From Bacteroidia bacterium (GTDB taxonomy: Bacteria; Bacteroidota; Bacteroidia; Flavobacteriales_D; Crocinitomicaceae): a DNA stretch of 46,125 nucleotides. The notes below the pieces were generated by a model. It did not search any database and had not been told where the DNA came from. It saw nothing but the letters and a program-made list of their open reading frames with translations. Every line of letters begins with the position of its first letter. Position 1 is the first letter of the stretch. The stretch covers positions 1 to 46,125 of the forward strand of contig JAUICI010000011.1 of the NCBI GenBank assembly GCA_030427935.1, given 5' to 3'. Shown one piece after another: positions 14,839-23,372 of this stretch. The translations under genes were made by a program, and so were the position numbers.

Positions 14839-17271
14839 ATGAAAACATGCTTTACTTTGCTGCTTTTGATCTTAAGCTCTACTTTTTCATTTGGTCAGCA
14901 AACTGTAAGAGGGGAAATTCGCGATATAGAAACTGAAATTCCGGTTTTTTCTGCAACTGTGAGAGACATGACGGACACCTCCAACATCATTGGATCCATC
15001 TCAGATATTGATGGAAAATTCAAATTGGAAAACGTACCCTTTGGTAGAAGAAAGATAGTCATTACTTATGTCGGCTACCAAACACAAACTTTAGATGTTG
15101 AAGTGACTTCCGGAAGGGAAATTGTTTTGAATATCAAAATGGAAGAATTGGCGGAGCAAATGGAAGAAATCGTAGTTACTGCTGATGAAAGAGGTGGTGT
15201 AATCAATGAATATGCGACCGTGAGTTCCGCAACCTTCTCGGTTGAAGAAACGGAGCGTTACGCCGGAGGAAGACAAGATCCGGCTCGACTAGTTTCGAAT
15301 TTCGCAGGGGTTTCAGGCACCGATGACAACCGAAATGATATTGTGGTTCGCGGGAACTCTCCGATTGGCGTGTTGTGGAAAATGGAAGGCATGACGATTC
15401 CTAATCCGAATCATTTTGCAGTTGCTGGTACGACGGGTGGACCTGTTTCAGCTTTAAATAACAAGATGCTCGACAATTCAGATTTCTATATGAGTGCCTT
15501 TCCGGCCATGTATGGAAACTCCAATGCTGCCGTTTTCGACCTGAGAACGCGCGCCGGAAACAACGAACAATTTGAGTTTACGGGTCAGTTTGGATTAATG
15601 GGTACAGAATTCCTAGCAGAAGGACCTTTAAACAAGAGTGGTGCAAGTTATCTAGTCATGGGAAGATATTCCACATTGAGTTTGTTTCAAATGATGGGCA
15701 TTAGTATCGGAACTTCAGCAGTTCCCGAATATTGGGATGGTGCTTTTGTGTTTAATTTTCCTTTGAAATCGAAAGGGAAGATCAAGTTTTTTGGTTTAGG
15801 TGGGATGTCTGGAATTGACATTGTTTTATCTGATGAAGAAGAACCATCGGAGGAACTGTATGGAGAATCTGATCGTGATCAACATTTTAATACAGGTTTT
15901 GGAGTTGCCGGATTGTCTTATATGCAACCAATAGGTAAAAAAGGATTGTTTAGAACAACACTCGGAGTTACCTATCAGAATCAAAATTCTAATCACGAAT
16001 TTTTTGATCGGCATATTGGTGCAGATGGCAAATACGTTTTGGATACTTTATATGATTTGATGGCTTATAATTACAATAATCTCAAGGTTGTTGGTTCAAT
16101 GAAATACAAACACAGAATCAGCAGAAATCATATTATTGAAGCAGGGGTGGAAGCAAATGGATGGTTTTTTGATAATCGTGATTCCGTTTTAGACCCCACG
16201 CATACCAATTGGGTAAAAAGATGGGATATCAATGACAGATCTTTTTTCATAGAAGGATTTGTTCAATATAAATGGAAAATCAACAATCAATGGACCATGA
16301 ATTTGGGAGTTCATTCGCAGTATTTTGATTATTCCAAAAGCTGGAGCTATGCCGAACCTAGATTTGGATTGCAGTACAAACCCAAGCCCAATCAGACCAT
16401 TGCTCTTGGACTGGGTATGCATAGTCAAACCCAACCGGAATATTTATATAGTTATCATCTGGAAGGACAAAATGGGGAGAAAATTTATCATTTAAGAAAT
16501 ATGGATCTTTCTCGATCGATACATGCTGTGGCTTCGTATCAGATCTTTCCATTGGAGGACTTAAGAATAAAATCAGAAGTGTATTTTCAGCAATTATACA
16601 ATGTACCCATAAGCATTTATCAGAACTCATTTAGCATGGTGAATCAAGGGTCAGGTTTCCAAAGGTTTTTCCCAGATTCATTACAAAATACGGGAACCGC
16701 TCAGAATTATGGTTTGGAGGTTACTTTAGAAAAATTCTTTACTAAAAAATGGTTTTTACTCTTCAATATCTCCTTATACGATTCGAAGTATAGAGGAAAT
16801 GACGGTGTGATTCGAAATACGGATTTCAATGGCGGTTTCACGACGAATTTACTTATTGGTAAGGAATTTAAATTCAATGATAAGCACAGTATTGTAGCAA
16901 GTACAAAAATCACTTGGGCAGGAGGAAAGCGCTACGGTGTTGTAGATGATTCACTGAGTAATTATTACCAAGAATTGGTTTATCAGGATACCTTGTATAA
17001 TGAGTTTCAGTTCAAGAATTATTTCAGATTAGATTTAAAAGTAGCCTATAAAGTCAATAGTAAAGGAGTTTCACACGAATTGGGCTTTGATTTGGTGAAT
17101 GTTTTAAATATTAAAAATGTATTGGGTTACAGCTATGCCCCACAACCAAATCCGGCGGTAGCACCTGTGAATTTAAGTTATCAATTGGGCTTCCTACCAG
17201 TGTTTTACTATAAGATTGATTTCAAGGTGAAACGAAAAAAAGATAGAAAACCAAAAGTCAAAACAGAATAA
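14839..17271 (+). CDS. TonB-dependent outer-membrane receptor
   Basis: An 810-residue outer-membrane transporter. Signal peptide 1-20 (ending SFGQ); CarboxypepD_reg-like domain about 22-110 (GEIRDIETEIPVFSATV, ISDIDGKFKLENVPFG, YVGYQTQT); plug domain about 115-235, with the VVRGNSPIGVLWKMEGM motif; then a 22-strand-type barrel to the C-terminus, which ends in a basic tail (KVKRKKDRKPKVKTE) rather than the usual aromatic residue. A recognisable TonB box is not obvious. The substrate cannot be read from the sequence and there is no SusD-like partner. The stop codon is followed immediately by the TTG start of the methyltransferase gene, so the two are co-transcribed. Confidence 0.9.
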   Translation: MKTCFTLLLLILSSTFSFGQQTVRGEIRDIETEIPVFSATVRDMTDTSNIIGSISDIDGKFKLENVPFGRRKIVITYVGYQTQTLDVEVTSGREIVLNIKMEELAEQMEEIVVTADERGGVINEYATVSSATFSVEETERYAGGRQDPARLVSNFAGVSGTDDNRNDIVVRGNSPIGVLWKMEGMTIPNPNHFAVAGTTGGPVSALNNKMLDNSDFYMSAFPAMYGNSNAAVFDLRTRAGNNEQFEFTGQFGLMGTEFLAEGPLNKSGASYLVMGRYSTLSLFQMMGISIGTSAVPEYWDGAFVFNFPLKSKGKIKFFGLGGMSGIDIVLSDEEEPSEELYGESDRDQHFNTGFGVAGLSYMQPIGKKGLFRTTLGVTYQNQNSNHEFFDRHIGADGKYVLDTLYDLMAYNYNNLKVVGSMKYKHRISRNHIIEAGVEANGWFFDNRDSVLDPTHTNWVKRWDINDRSFFIEGFVQYKWKINNQWTMNLGVHSQYFDYSKSWSYAEPRFGLQYKPKPNQTIALGLGMHSQTQPEYLYSYHLEGQNGEKIYHLRNMDLSRSIHAVASYQIFPLEDLRIKSEVYFQQLYNVPISIYQNSFSMVNQGSGFQRFFPDSLQNTGTAQNYGLEVTLEKFFTKKWFLLFNISLYDSKYRGNDGVIRNTDFNGGFTTNLLIGKEFKFNDKHSIVASTKITWAGGKRYGVVDDSLSNYYQELVYQDTLYNEFQFKNYFRLDLKVAYKVNSKGVSHELGFDLVNVLNIKNVLGYSYAPQPNPAVAPVNLSYQLGFLPVFYYKIDFKVKRKKDRKPKVKTE

Positions 17272-17796
17272 TTGGAGTCGATTTCAATCCAATATTATCA
17301 ATGTCCATTTGGGGAGCTAATTTTAGGATCCTTTAAAGATCAATTATGTTTGGCCGATTGGCGCTATCGTAAAATGCGAGAGCAGATAGATCGAAGAATT
17401 CAAGATGGCTTAAAAGTAGAGTTTCGAGAGGAAGAATCAGATTATTTACAAGAAGTTATTCAGCAATTAGACGACTATTTTAAGGGAGATCGTAAAACTT
17501 TCGATCTCCCCTTATTGTTTGTGGGAACCGATTTTCAAAAAAGAGTCTGGAAATCACTTACTGAAATTCCCTTTGGAAAAACTTCCACCTATCTTGAGTT
17601 GAGCAAGAAGCTAGGAGACACAAAAGCAATTAGAGCAGTGGCCTCCGCCAATGGCGCGAATGCGATTTCGATAATCGTTCCTTGTCACCGAATCATCGGC
17701 TCGGATGGAAAATTAGTTGGGTATGCAGGAGGCTTAAGTGCAAAGAAAAAATTATTGGAGTTGGAGGGGACAAAAAATCAAATGGAGCTCTTTTAA
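17272..17796 (+). CDS. ogt: methylated-DNA--[protein]-cysteine S-methyltransferase
   Basis: A 174-residue suicide DNA-repair protein that transfers methyl groups from O6-methylguanine or O4-methylthymine to its own cysteine. The active site is IIVPCHRII with acceptor C138; the helix-turn-helix region FGKTSTYLELSKKLG and the asparagine hinge SANGAN are present, as is the GYAGGLSAKKKLLELEG tail. Length is typical for Ogt-type enzymes. It starts with TTG directly after the stop of the TonB-dependent receptor, which indicates translational coupling. The Ada activator domain is absent. Its place in an operon with an outer-membrane receptor is unusual and may simply reflect run-on transcription. 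Confidence 0.93.
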   Translation: MESISIQYYQCPFGELILGSFKDQLCLADWRYRKMREQIDRRIQDGLKVEFREEESDYLQEVIQQLDDYFKGDRKTFDLPLLFVGTDFQKRVWKSLTEIPFGKTSTYLELSKKLGDTKAIRAVASANGANAISIIVPCHRIIGSDGKLVGYAGGLSAKKKLLELEGTKNQMELF

Positions 17797-17832
17797 ATGA
17801 GTTACTTTTCTGGATTTTCTCATTTACTTTTT

Positions 17833-18516
17833 ATGCGAATACTGATACTTTTTGTTTTTGTTTCAAGCATCTCTTTTGGTCAAATCGACATTCTAAACAT
17901 GTCTTGCATAGATTCATCAAAAGCCATTCTATTTAAAGGATGTCAGAATAAACTTGTAGTAATCGGGATTGATTTTGATTCGATTCTTCTTATGAATATT
18001 TCGGGAGACACATTAAGAAAATACCCTCAAAATAGGACTTTTATTTATAGCCCTAGAAAAGGGGAAAATGATACTATTTTAGTCTTTCATGAAGGGGTTG
18101 AGGTTTTTCGAAAGGATTTTGAGAATGAAAAAATAGGCAATTTCATAGTTCGACTAGGTGAATTAAAAGATTCACTCGTTAATAAGGAAGATTTATTGAG
18201 GAATTTGTATTTAAATCTTTCGATGGAGAATTTAAATTATAAACTGAGATGTTCTATTCGACGTTTTAGAATCAGAATTCATGAAAGAGATGGGACTGAA
18301 ATTACATCTGAAAACATGGTGGAAACTAGTCAATATTGGAATGAATATGACGAAGATGAGTTTTATCCAAATGGTTCCCGATTTTCTCCTAATCAAATTC
18401 AAAAAATTTCTTTAATGAATCCGGGAGACATATTGTACATTGAAAAAGGCTATATTTCATGTTCGTCAGGGTTAATCAAAGGAATCAACCCAAACTTAAA
18501 ATTTACAATCAAATGA
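17833..18516 (+). CDS. secreted protein of unknown function, possible GldM_C-like domain
   Basis: From the ATG at 17833 this is a 227-residue protein with a clean signal peptide (MRILILFVFVSSISFGQ). An ATG at 17797, directly after the ogt stop, would add 12 residues and weaken the signal peptide, so the later start is preferred. The mature protein looks all-beta. Its C-terminal 100 residues (FRIRIHERDGTEI, then ISLMNPGDILYIEKG and a final NPNLKFTIK strand) have the pattern of the C-terminal domain of gliding protein GldM: a strand, then a loop, then a PGD-type turn and a short closing strand. That resemblance is from memory and weak. It overlaps the next gene by 4 nt (ATGA). Confidence 0.7.
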   Translation: MRILILFVFVSSISFGQIDILNMSCIDSSKAILFKGCQNKLVVIGIDFDSILLMNISGDTLRKYPQNRTFIYSPRKGENDTILVFHEGVEVFRKDFENEKIGNFIVRLGELKDSLVNKEDLLRNLYLNLSMENLNYKLRCSIRRFRIRIHERDGTEITSENMVETSQYWNEYDEDEFYPNGSRFSPNQIQKISLMNPGDILYIEKGYISCSSGLIKGINPNLKFTIK

Positions 18517-18887
18517 GAAAAAACATTTCAACAGGATCCACTTTTGAAAAAGAAGTGGCTTATTCAAGAGCCGTGGTTAAAGACAACTGGGTATTTGTAT
18601 CAGGAACAACGGGTTTCAACTACGAAAACATGACGATTTCCGAAGACATCGTTGAGCAAACTGAGCAATGTTTAATCAATATCAAAAATGTCTTAGAAGA
18701 AGCCGGTGCAGGTATGAAAGATATTGTCCGGGTAACCTATATACTTCCAAAGGCGGATGATTTCGAAAAGTGTTGGCCGGTACTCAGAAAATATTTTGAT
18801 GAGGTTCGACCCGCTGCAACCATGATTTCAGCTGGACTTGCGGACCCACGCATGAAGATCGAGATCGAGGTGACCGCTGTAATGTAA
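18513..18887 (+). CDS. ridA: RidA family protein (enamine/imine deaminase)
   Basis: A 124-residue trimeric RidA/YjgF-type protein, which hydrolyses reactive enamine/imine intermediates such as 2-aminoacrylate. Visible signatures are YSRAVVKDNWVFVSGTTGFN, a QTEQCLINIKNVLEEAGA helix, VRVTYILPKADDFEKC, and the C-terminal RPAATMISAGLADPRMKIE with the conserved arginine that binds carboxylates. The reading frame extends upstream, but the ATG at 18513, overlapping the preceding stop as ATGA, gives the standard family length. It is the last gene of the receptor-ogt-secreted protein-ridA run. The ADPRMKIEIE variant of the usual LP-x-VEIE end suggests a RidA subfamily rather than archetypal RidA. Confidence 0.88.
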   Translation: MRKNISTGSTFEKEVAYSRAVVKDNWVFVSGTTGFNYENMTISEDIVEQTEQCLINIKNVLEEAGAGMKDIVRVTYILPKADDFEKCWPVLRKYFDEVRPAATMISAGLADPRMKIEIEVTAVM

Positions 18888-18984
18888 GATGTTCTCAGCG
18901 AAAGATTAGTTTGGTCTAAAGCCGAACATCTCATCTCTACCATAATTATTTCCCGTAGTTCAACTAAACAACTAAACAACTAAA
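18887..18984. repeat. inverted repeat and octamer direct repeats after ridA
   Basis: AGATGTTC (18887-18894) is inverted as GAACATCT (18924-18931), starting at the last base of the ridA stop codon and able to form a weak stem. Further on, CAACTAAA is repeated three times in tandem at 18961-18984. A GATGTTCT word also begins the noncoding spacer near 20955. This may be a remnant of a small dispersed repeat; no function is claimed. Confidence 0.45.
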
Positions 18985-19054
18985 CTATCCAAGCATAATA
19001 TTTTCATCTATATTAAATAATTGTTAACTTGTGAGGAATCAAGCTTATTTACTC

Positions 19055-20275
19055 ATGAAGAAACTATTTACACTTTTGGCGCTTAGCTGCGTATTTTCAC
19101 TTTTTTCACAAAACCCAACTTGCGACGGTTCTCGCTATCTGAACAATGATTTTGCCCTAGATTCAACCATGGGAGTCGTTTTTGGTAATTCAACAACAAT
19201 TGGAGGAACCAATGCTGATCTTTTGATGGATATATATGAACCTTCAGGAGACATGGCAACTGATCGACCCGTTGTAATTGTAGCTTTTGGTGGAAGTTTT
19301 ATTGGAGGCGATCGTTCCCAAATGCATTACATGTGCAGATATTTTGCCCAGAAAGGCTATGTGGCTGCTAGTATTGATTACCGTATTTATGACGGACCCT
19401 TATTTCCAGTTCCAGATTCTATCGTGATGACGGATGAAGTTATTAAAGCCGTTTCTGATATGAAGGCTGCCGTAAGGTTTTTTAGAGAAGATGCCTACAA
19501 TGCAGATACCTATCGAATTGATACCAACCTTATTTTCGTTGGAGGTGTTTCTGCGGGTGGTATTGTAGCTTCTCATGTAGGGCTTCTAGATTCAACTGAC
19601 ATGGTTGAGAATTTCGTGGATTCCATTATCCAAGCGAATGGTGGTTGGCAAGGAAACAGCAGTACAAATACTCAATATTGGGAAAAAGTACATGGAGTGC
19701 TTAATTTCTCTGGAGCATTGAAGAACGCCGATTATATTGATGCTTCAAACCCTCCGATTTTCTCGGTTCATGATGATGGTGATGGAGTGGTACCTTATGC
19801 TGGTGGATTTGCAAGTATTTTTACTTTTCCGATTGTGTATATGAATGGTTCCTATTTGATGGATCAAAGGGCACAAGCAGTTGGGGTTAATTCAGAATTG
19901 ATTACGATTCCTGGAAGCAATGGACACGTAAGTTATTTCAATGATCAAGTAGGTCAAGACAGTATTTTAGATCGTTCCAGAGACTTTTTATATCCGATCG
20001 TATGTGCAGGAAGTTTAGGTTTTGAGGATGAAGAAGAATTGAGTTCACAGTTTACGATTTATCCAAATCCGGCATCTTCATTTATTCAAATTAAAACGGA
20101 GGATTTTTCAAAAGTTTATAGTTTGCAAATTTTTGATATTCGGGGAAGACAAGTACTGGCGAAATCTGATTTAAAAGGAAATCAAATTCTGAATCTTTCT
20201 GATTTTGACAAGGGGCAATATCTCCTTCGAATTCAATCAGATTATTTTGAAACAAAACGAATTATTCTAGAGTAA
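19055..20275 (+). CDS. secreted alpha/beta hydrolase (esterase-like) with T9SS sorting domain
   Basis: A 406-residue exported hydrolase. The signal peptide is MKKLFTLLALSCVFSLFSQ; this favours the ATG at 19055 over the upstream GTG at 19031. The catalytic core resembles carboxylesterase/BD-FAE folds: oxyanion loop VAFGGSFIGGD, nucleophile in GGVSAGG, acid in the HDDGDGVVPY segment, and histidine in SNGHVSYF. The last about 75 residues (IYPNPASSFIQI, then LQIFDIRGRQV, ending RIILE) are a type A C-terminal sorting domain, so the protein should be exported by the type IX secretion system and released or attached at the surface. The substrate is unknown. It is preceded by a repeat-rich spacer and followed by the cold-shock gene with its own promoter. 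Confidence 0.9.
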   Translation: MKKLFTLLALSCVFSLFSQNPTCDGSRYLNNDFALDSTMGVVFGNSTTIGGTNADLLMDIYEPSGDMATDRPVVIVAFGGSFIGGDRSQMHYMCRYFAQKGYVAASIDYRIYDGPLFPVPDSIVMTDEVIKAVSDMKAAVRFFREDAYNADTYRIDTNLIFVGGVSAGGIVASHVGLLDSTDMVENFVDSIIQANGGWQGNSSTNTQYWEKVHGVLNFSGALKNADYIDASNPPIFSVHDDGDGVVPYAGGFASIFTFPIVYMNGSYLMDQRAQAVGVNSELITIPGSNGHVSYFNDQVGQDSILDRSRDFLYPIVCAGSLGFEDEEELSSQFTIYPNPASSFIQIKTEDFSKVYSLQIFDIRGRQVLAKSDLKGNQILNLSDFDKGQYLLRIQSDYFETKRIILE

Positions 20276-20316
20276 TAGCTGTTTTATCCTTCAAAATCAG
20301 TGGTCTAGCGAAATTT

Positions 20317-20348
20317 TCTGCTGAAACCTTAAAAAATGGCTATCTTTG
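20317..20348 (+). promoter_or_regulatory. putative Bacteroidota promoter of the cold-shock gene
   Basis: TATCTTTG at 20341-20348 matches the TAnnTTTG -7 element, with a weak TCTG at the -33 position (20317-20320). The predicted start near 20354 would give an untranslated leader of about 125 nt before the ATG at 20482, long for this genome and typical of cold-shock mRNAs. Confidence 0.5.
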
Positions 20349-20481
20349 TGCTCCAAATGGACTTTCTTGAATAGCGATTTACTTCGCGCGGTTGATTTTC
20401 CCCTTAATTTTTCGACCAATTTTTAGTTTTTCCAAAGTATCAAACAGCTTCCTAGAAGCAAAAAATGAAAGAGCATACAAT

Positions 20482-20928
20482 ATGGCGACTACATTCAATA
20501 AAAAAGAGAGAGAAAAGAAAAAAGCAAAGAAGAAGAAGGAGAAAGAGATGAAAAGGCTCGAGAGAAAAGAGAACTCTGCTGGGGGAGGATTGGATGCCAT
20601 GATGGCTTATGTGGATGAAAATGGAAACTTAGTTGATACGCCGCCAGATCCATCAAAGAAAAAAGAAATCAAAGCTGAAGACATCGATTTGAGTCAGACT
20701 AGAGTAGTAGAAGAAGAAGACGTTACTGCTGAAAAAACAGGTAAGGTGGACTACTACAACAGCGATAAAGGCTATGGTTTTATCAAGAATTCAACCTCTG
20801 AGGATCGTTACTTTTTTCATGTTAACTCTGTTACTGGAGCACTAGTTGGAACCGGGGACCGAGTAACTTTCACACTAGAAAAAGGCCCAAAGGGAATGAA
20901 TGCCGTTGGGGTGTCGAAAAAACACTAG
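20482..20928 (+). CDS. cold-shock domain protein with charged N-terminal extension
   Basis: A 148-residue nucleic-acid-binding protein. The C-terminal 65 residues are a cold-shock domain with RNP1 (KGYGFI) and RNP2 (YFFHV), which bind single-stranded RNA or DNA. The first about 35 residues are almost all Lys/Arg/Glu (KKEREKKKAKKKKEKEMKR), likely a long helix, followed by a Gly-rich hinge and an acidic linker. Extended cold-shock proteins of this kind are common in Bacteroidota. The start is the ATG at 20482; the frame is open further upstream, but that stretch is probably the 5' leader. The long leader suggests post-transcriptional control, as in other cold-shock genes. Confidence 0.9.
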   Translation: MATTFNKKEREKKKAKKKKEKEMKRLERKENSAGGGLDAMMAYVDENGNLVDTPPDPSKKKEIKAEDIDLSQTRVVEEEDVTAEKTGKVDYYNSDKGYGFIKNSTSEDRYFFHVNSVTGALVGTGDRVTFTLEKGPKGMNAVGVSKKH

Positions 20929-20986
20929 GATTTACTTTTGAATTAAGAATTAGGGATGTTCTGCATAGACCGACCCAAAATCAATC

Positions 20987-21014
20987 TTTCATTCTTCATT
21001 CTTCATTTTTCATT
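20987..21014. repeat. short tandem repeat (ATTCTTC, period 7)
   Basis: ATTCTTC at 20991-20997 and 20998-21004, then ATTTTTC at 21005-21011, lie in the 91-bp gap between the convergent cold-shock and response-regulator genes. AT-rich heptamer runs of this type occur in intergenic DNA of many Flavobacteriia. No function is evident. Confidence 0.5.
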
Positions 21015-21019
21015 AAGAT

Positions 21020-21709
21020 TTACTGTTCTATCAGCTTAAATCCTTGTCCGTGAACGTTTACGATTTGTAGGGATTCATCCGACTTTATGATTTTTCTCAA
21101 TTTAGCTATGTACACGTCCATGGATCTTCCATTGAAGTAATTGTCGTCTCCCCAAACTGCTTTCAAGGCAGCGTTTCGATCTAAAACACTGTTTTTGTTT
21201 TTGACCAATAAATGAAAGAGCATGTTTTCTTTGGTTGTCAATCTTGTCGATTCACCTTCAATATTAATCGTTTGAAGAGCGGCGTCATATTTAATTTTTC
21301 CGATTTCGTAATTATTCTTTTCCTCTTGATCTTCATCACCTTTTGCTCTTCTCAGAATCGCTGTAATCCGAGCCAATAATTCTTCCATTTCGAAGGGCTT
21401 TGTGAGATAATCGTCAGCACCAGAGGCAAATCCAGCCAATTTATCTTCTTTCATGGACTTAGCCGTCAAGAACAAAATAGGAATGTCTTTATCGAATTCG
21501 CGGATTTCTTTAGCTACTGTAAAACCATCTTTCACGGGCATCATCACATCTAGTATCAAGAAATCGAAATCTCCTTTTCTGAAGGTGTTGAACGCGATCT
21601 CTCCATTTTCACAAAGGGTGGTATTGAACCCTTTGGCCGTTAAAAAAGTGTTTAGTAATTTGCCTAGGTTCACATCGTCCTCGGCGATTAGAAGATTTAG
21701 TTTACTCAT
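21020..21709 (-). CDS. OmpR-type response regulator (RprY-like)
   Basis: A 229-residue two-component regulator. The receiver domain (1-120) has the acidic pocket E10-D11-D12, the phosphoacceptor D54 in LILDVMMP, T82 and K104 (LTKPF). The C-terminal winged helix (about 130-228) shows LTTKENMLFHLLVKN, a WGDDNYFNGRSMDVYIAKLRK recognition region and the closing GQGFKLIE. The sequence resembles Bacteroides RprY closely in the receiver and in the DNA-binding helix. It overlaps the upstream kinase gene by 4 nt, so the two are co-expressed and partners. Targets are unknown; no adjacent operator was recognised. Confidence 0.93.
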   Translation of the reverse strand: MSKLNLLIAEDDVNLGKLLNTFLTAKGFNTTLCENGEIAFNTFRKGDFDFLILDVMMPVKDGFTVAKEIREFDKDIPILFLTAKSMKEDKLAGFASGADDYLTKPFEMEELLARITAILRRAKGDEDQEEKNNYEIGKIKYDAALQTINIEGESTRLTTKENMLFHLLVKNKNSVLDRNAALKAVWGDDNYFNGRSMDVYIAKLRKIIKSDESLQIVNVHGQGFKLIEQ

Positions 21710-23328
21710 TGCTTGCTTAATTTTAGTTTTATTGTAAATGTGGATCCTTTGTTGATATCACTTTTTACAGCGATCTGACCTTCATGCTGGTCCACGATTG
21801 CTTTCACATAACTCAGCCCCAAACCGAATCCTTTCACATTATGGACGTTTCCGGTTGGAACTCTATACAGTTTATCGAAAATTCTTTTTTGATGTTCTTT
21901 CGGGATTCCAATTCCTTCATCTTTGACTTCAATCACCGCAAAATCTTTCTCTTTTCTCAGGTTGATCTCAACTTTGGGAACTTCTTGACTATACTTAATC
22001 GAGTTGTCTAATAAATTATGAAAAATATTGGTTATGTGGACTTGATCGCCTTCTATCATCAAATTTTCTTCTTCAAGATTCAATTGCAATTCTCCACCCT
22101 TGGAGTCAACCAGAAACCTTGAATTCTTGACAATCTTCTCGAGAATTTGATTGAGATTTAATAGCTGTTTCTGGAGTTTTAATTCACCTTTATCGATAAT
22201 AGCAGTTTGCAATACATTTTCAACTAGGGATCCCAATCTTTTATTTTCCTGATTGATCATGTCCAAATAAGATTCCATTGATTGTGGATCTTTAGGAATG
22301 TCGGGATCGTTCATGGCCTCACAAGCTAAAGATATCGTAGAGATTGGTGTTTTCAACTCGTGGGTCATATTATTAATGAAATCATTCTTCAAAACCGAGA
22401 GTTTTCTCTGGCGCAAAATGGTCGACATCACCACGTAGAAAGTGAAAATCATAAAGACCAAAAGAATTACGGTAATCGTAATGATTCGCCAAGATCCAGA
22501 AACCAATAAGGATTTTGTTTCTTTTAGTTTCAATGTCAAATATAAACGGGTTCTAAAAATGTCTTCAGGAAAAAGCAAGACCATATAATCGTGATCTTTG
22601 AGCTCCGGGTTAAAATGATCCGATTCCTTTCGCAAAATATTTACAGACTCTTCATCTTCATAGATAACGTTAAATTCAAAATCCCCTTCAATTCCACTAT
22701 CTTCTAATTCTTTAGTTAGAATAGAGTCCAGCAATATTAAGTTGAGGCGCTCGTCATTAGGTAACTCGATATTGTCGCGGAAAATCTCGATCAGGAAGTC
22801 ATTCACATAGTTCGCCTTTTTCAGCATGAGATTTTCAATTCGATCATCGATAGGTATTTCCACCATTCCAGTGTCATTGCTCGCAAAATTAAATTCAGGA
22901 TTCGAGCTGATTTGCAGCATGCCTTTGTAGTTTCGAGCTACCATGCGATGTTCGGTAACCAATCCGGTAAGTGTGTCCACCGATTTTCCTTCGATGATAA
23001 AGTACTTTTCTTTTTTGCCGTTTCGAATGACTGTCGTGTCTTTCATGTTGATTAATTCATTCTCATCGAGCAAATTTTTGACCCCATCTTGGATCAGTTT
23101 ATTTTTTTCCTCTTTTTTTCGAGCTTCGAAAACTGCTTTGTACTTGATATAATTTTGGATCTTTTCGTGGCGTTTTGCTACTAGACCAAGAGTTTTATTA
23201 ACCTTGGCGTCCAGCTCCTGCTTTTCGTAACTAAGCGTGGTTTGAATAAGAAATGCCTGTACAGTGATCAGTCCGACCAAAGCCAAACCAATTGTAGTAA
23301 AAATAAAGTAGATCCTTTTCTTATTCAT
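21706..23328 (-). CDS. sensor histidine kinase (RprX-like)
   Basis: A 540-residue inner-membrane sensor kinase. The first membrane helix is about residues 6-28, followed by a periplasmic domain of about 245 residues without a recognised ligand fold, and a second helix at about 277-302. The cytoplasmic part has a HisKA domain with the phosphoacceptor in NNMTHELKTPIST, and a HATPase_c domain with N box (FHNLLDNSIKYS), G1 (VKDEGIGIPKEHQ) and G2 (KGFGLGLSYV) motifs. It is complete and likely active. The gene is translationally coupled (4-nt overlap) to the RprY-like regulator. The signal is unknown. It lies 44 bp downstream of the 23373 gene on the same strand, so co-transcription with that gene is possible. 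Confidence 0.93.
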   Translation of the reverse strand: MNKKRIYFIFTTIGLALVGLITVQAFLIQTTLSYEKQELDAKVNKTLGLVAKRHEKIQNYIKYKAVFEARKKEEKNKLIQDGVKNLLDENELINMKDTTVIRNGKKEKYFIIEGKSVDTLTGLVTEHRMVARNYKGMLQISSNPEFNFASNDTGMVEIPIDDRIENLMLKKANYVNDFLIEIFRDNIELPNDERLNLILLDSILTKELEDSGIEGDFEFNVIYEDEESVNILRKESDHFNPELKDHDYMVLLFPEDIFRTRLYLTLKLKETKSLLVSGSWRIITITVILLVFMIFTFYVVMSTILRQRKLSVLKNDFINNMTHELKTPISTISLACEAMNDPDIPKDPQSMESYLDMINQENKRLGSLVENVLQTAIIDKGELKLQKQLLNLNQILEKIVKNSRFLVDSKGGELQLNLEEENLMIEGDQVHITNIFHNLLDNSIKYSQEVPKVEINLRKEKDFAVIEVKDEGIGIPKEHQKRIFDKLYRVPTGNVHNVKGFGLGLSYVKAIVDQHEGQIAVKSDINKGSTFTIKLKLSKQ

Positions 23329-23372
23329 GATGCACTTAAAAGTACGAAGGTCGCTTCCGCTTTCTTATTCGT

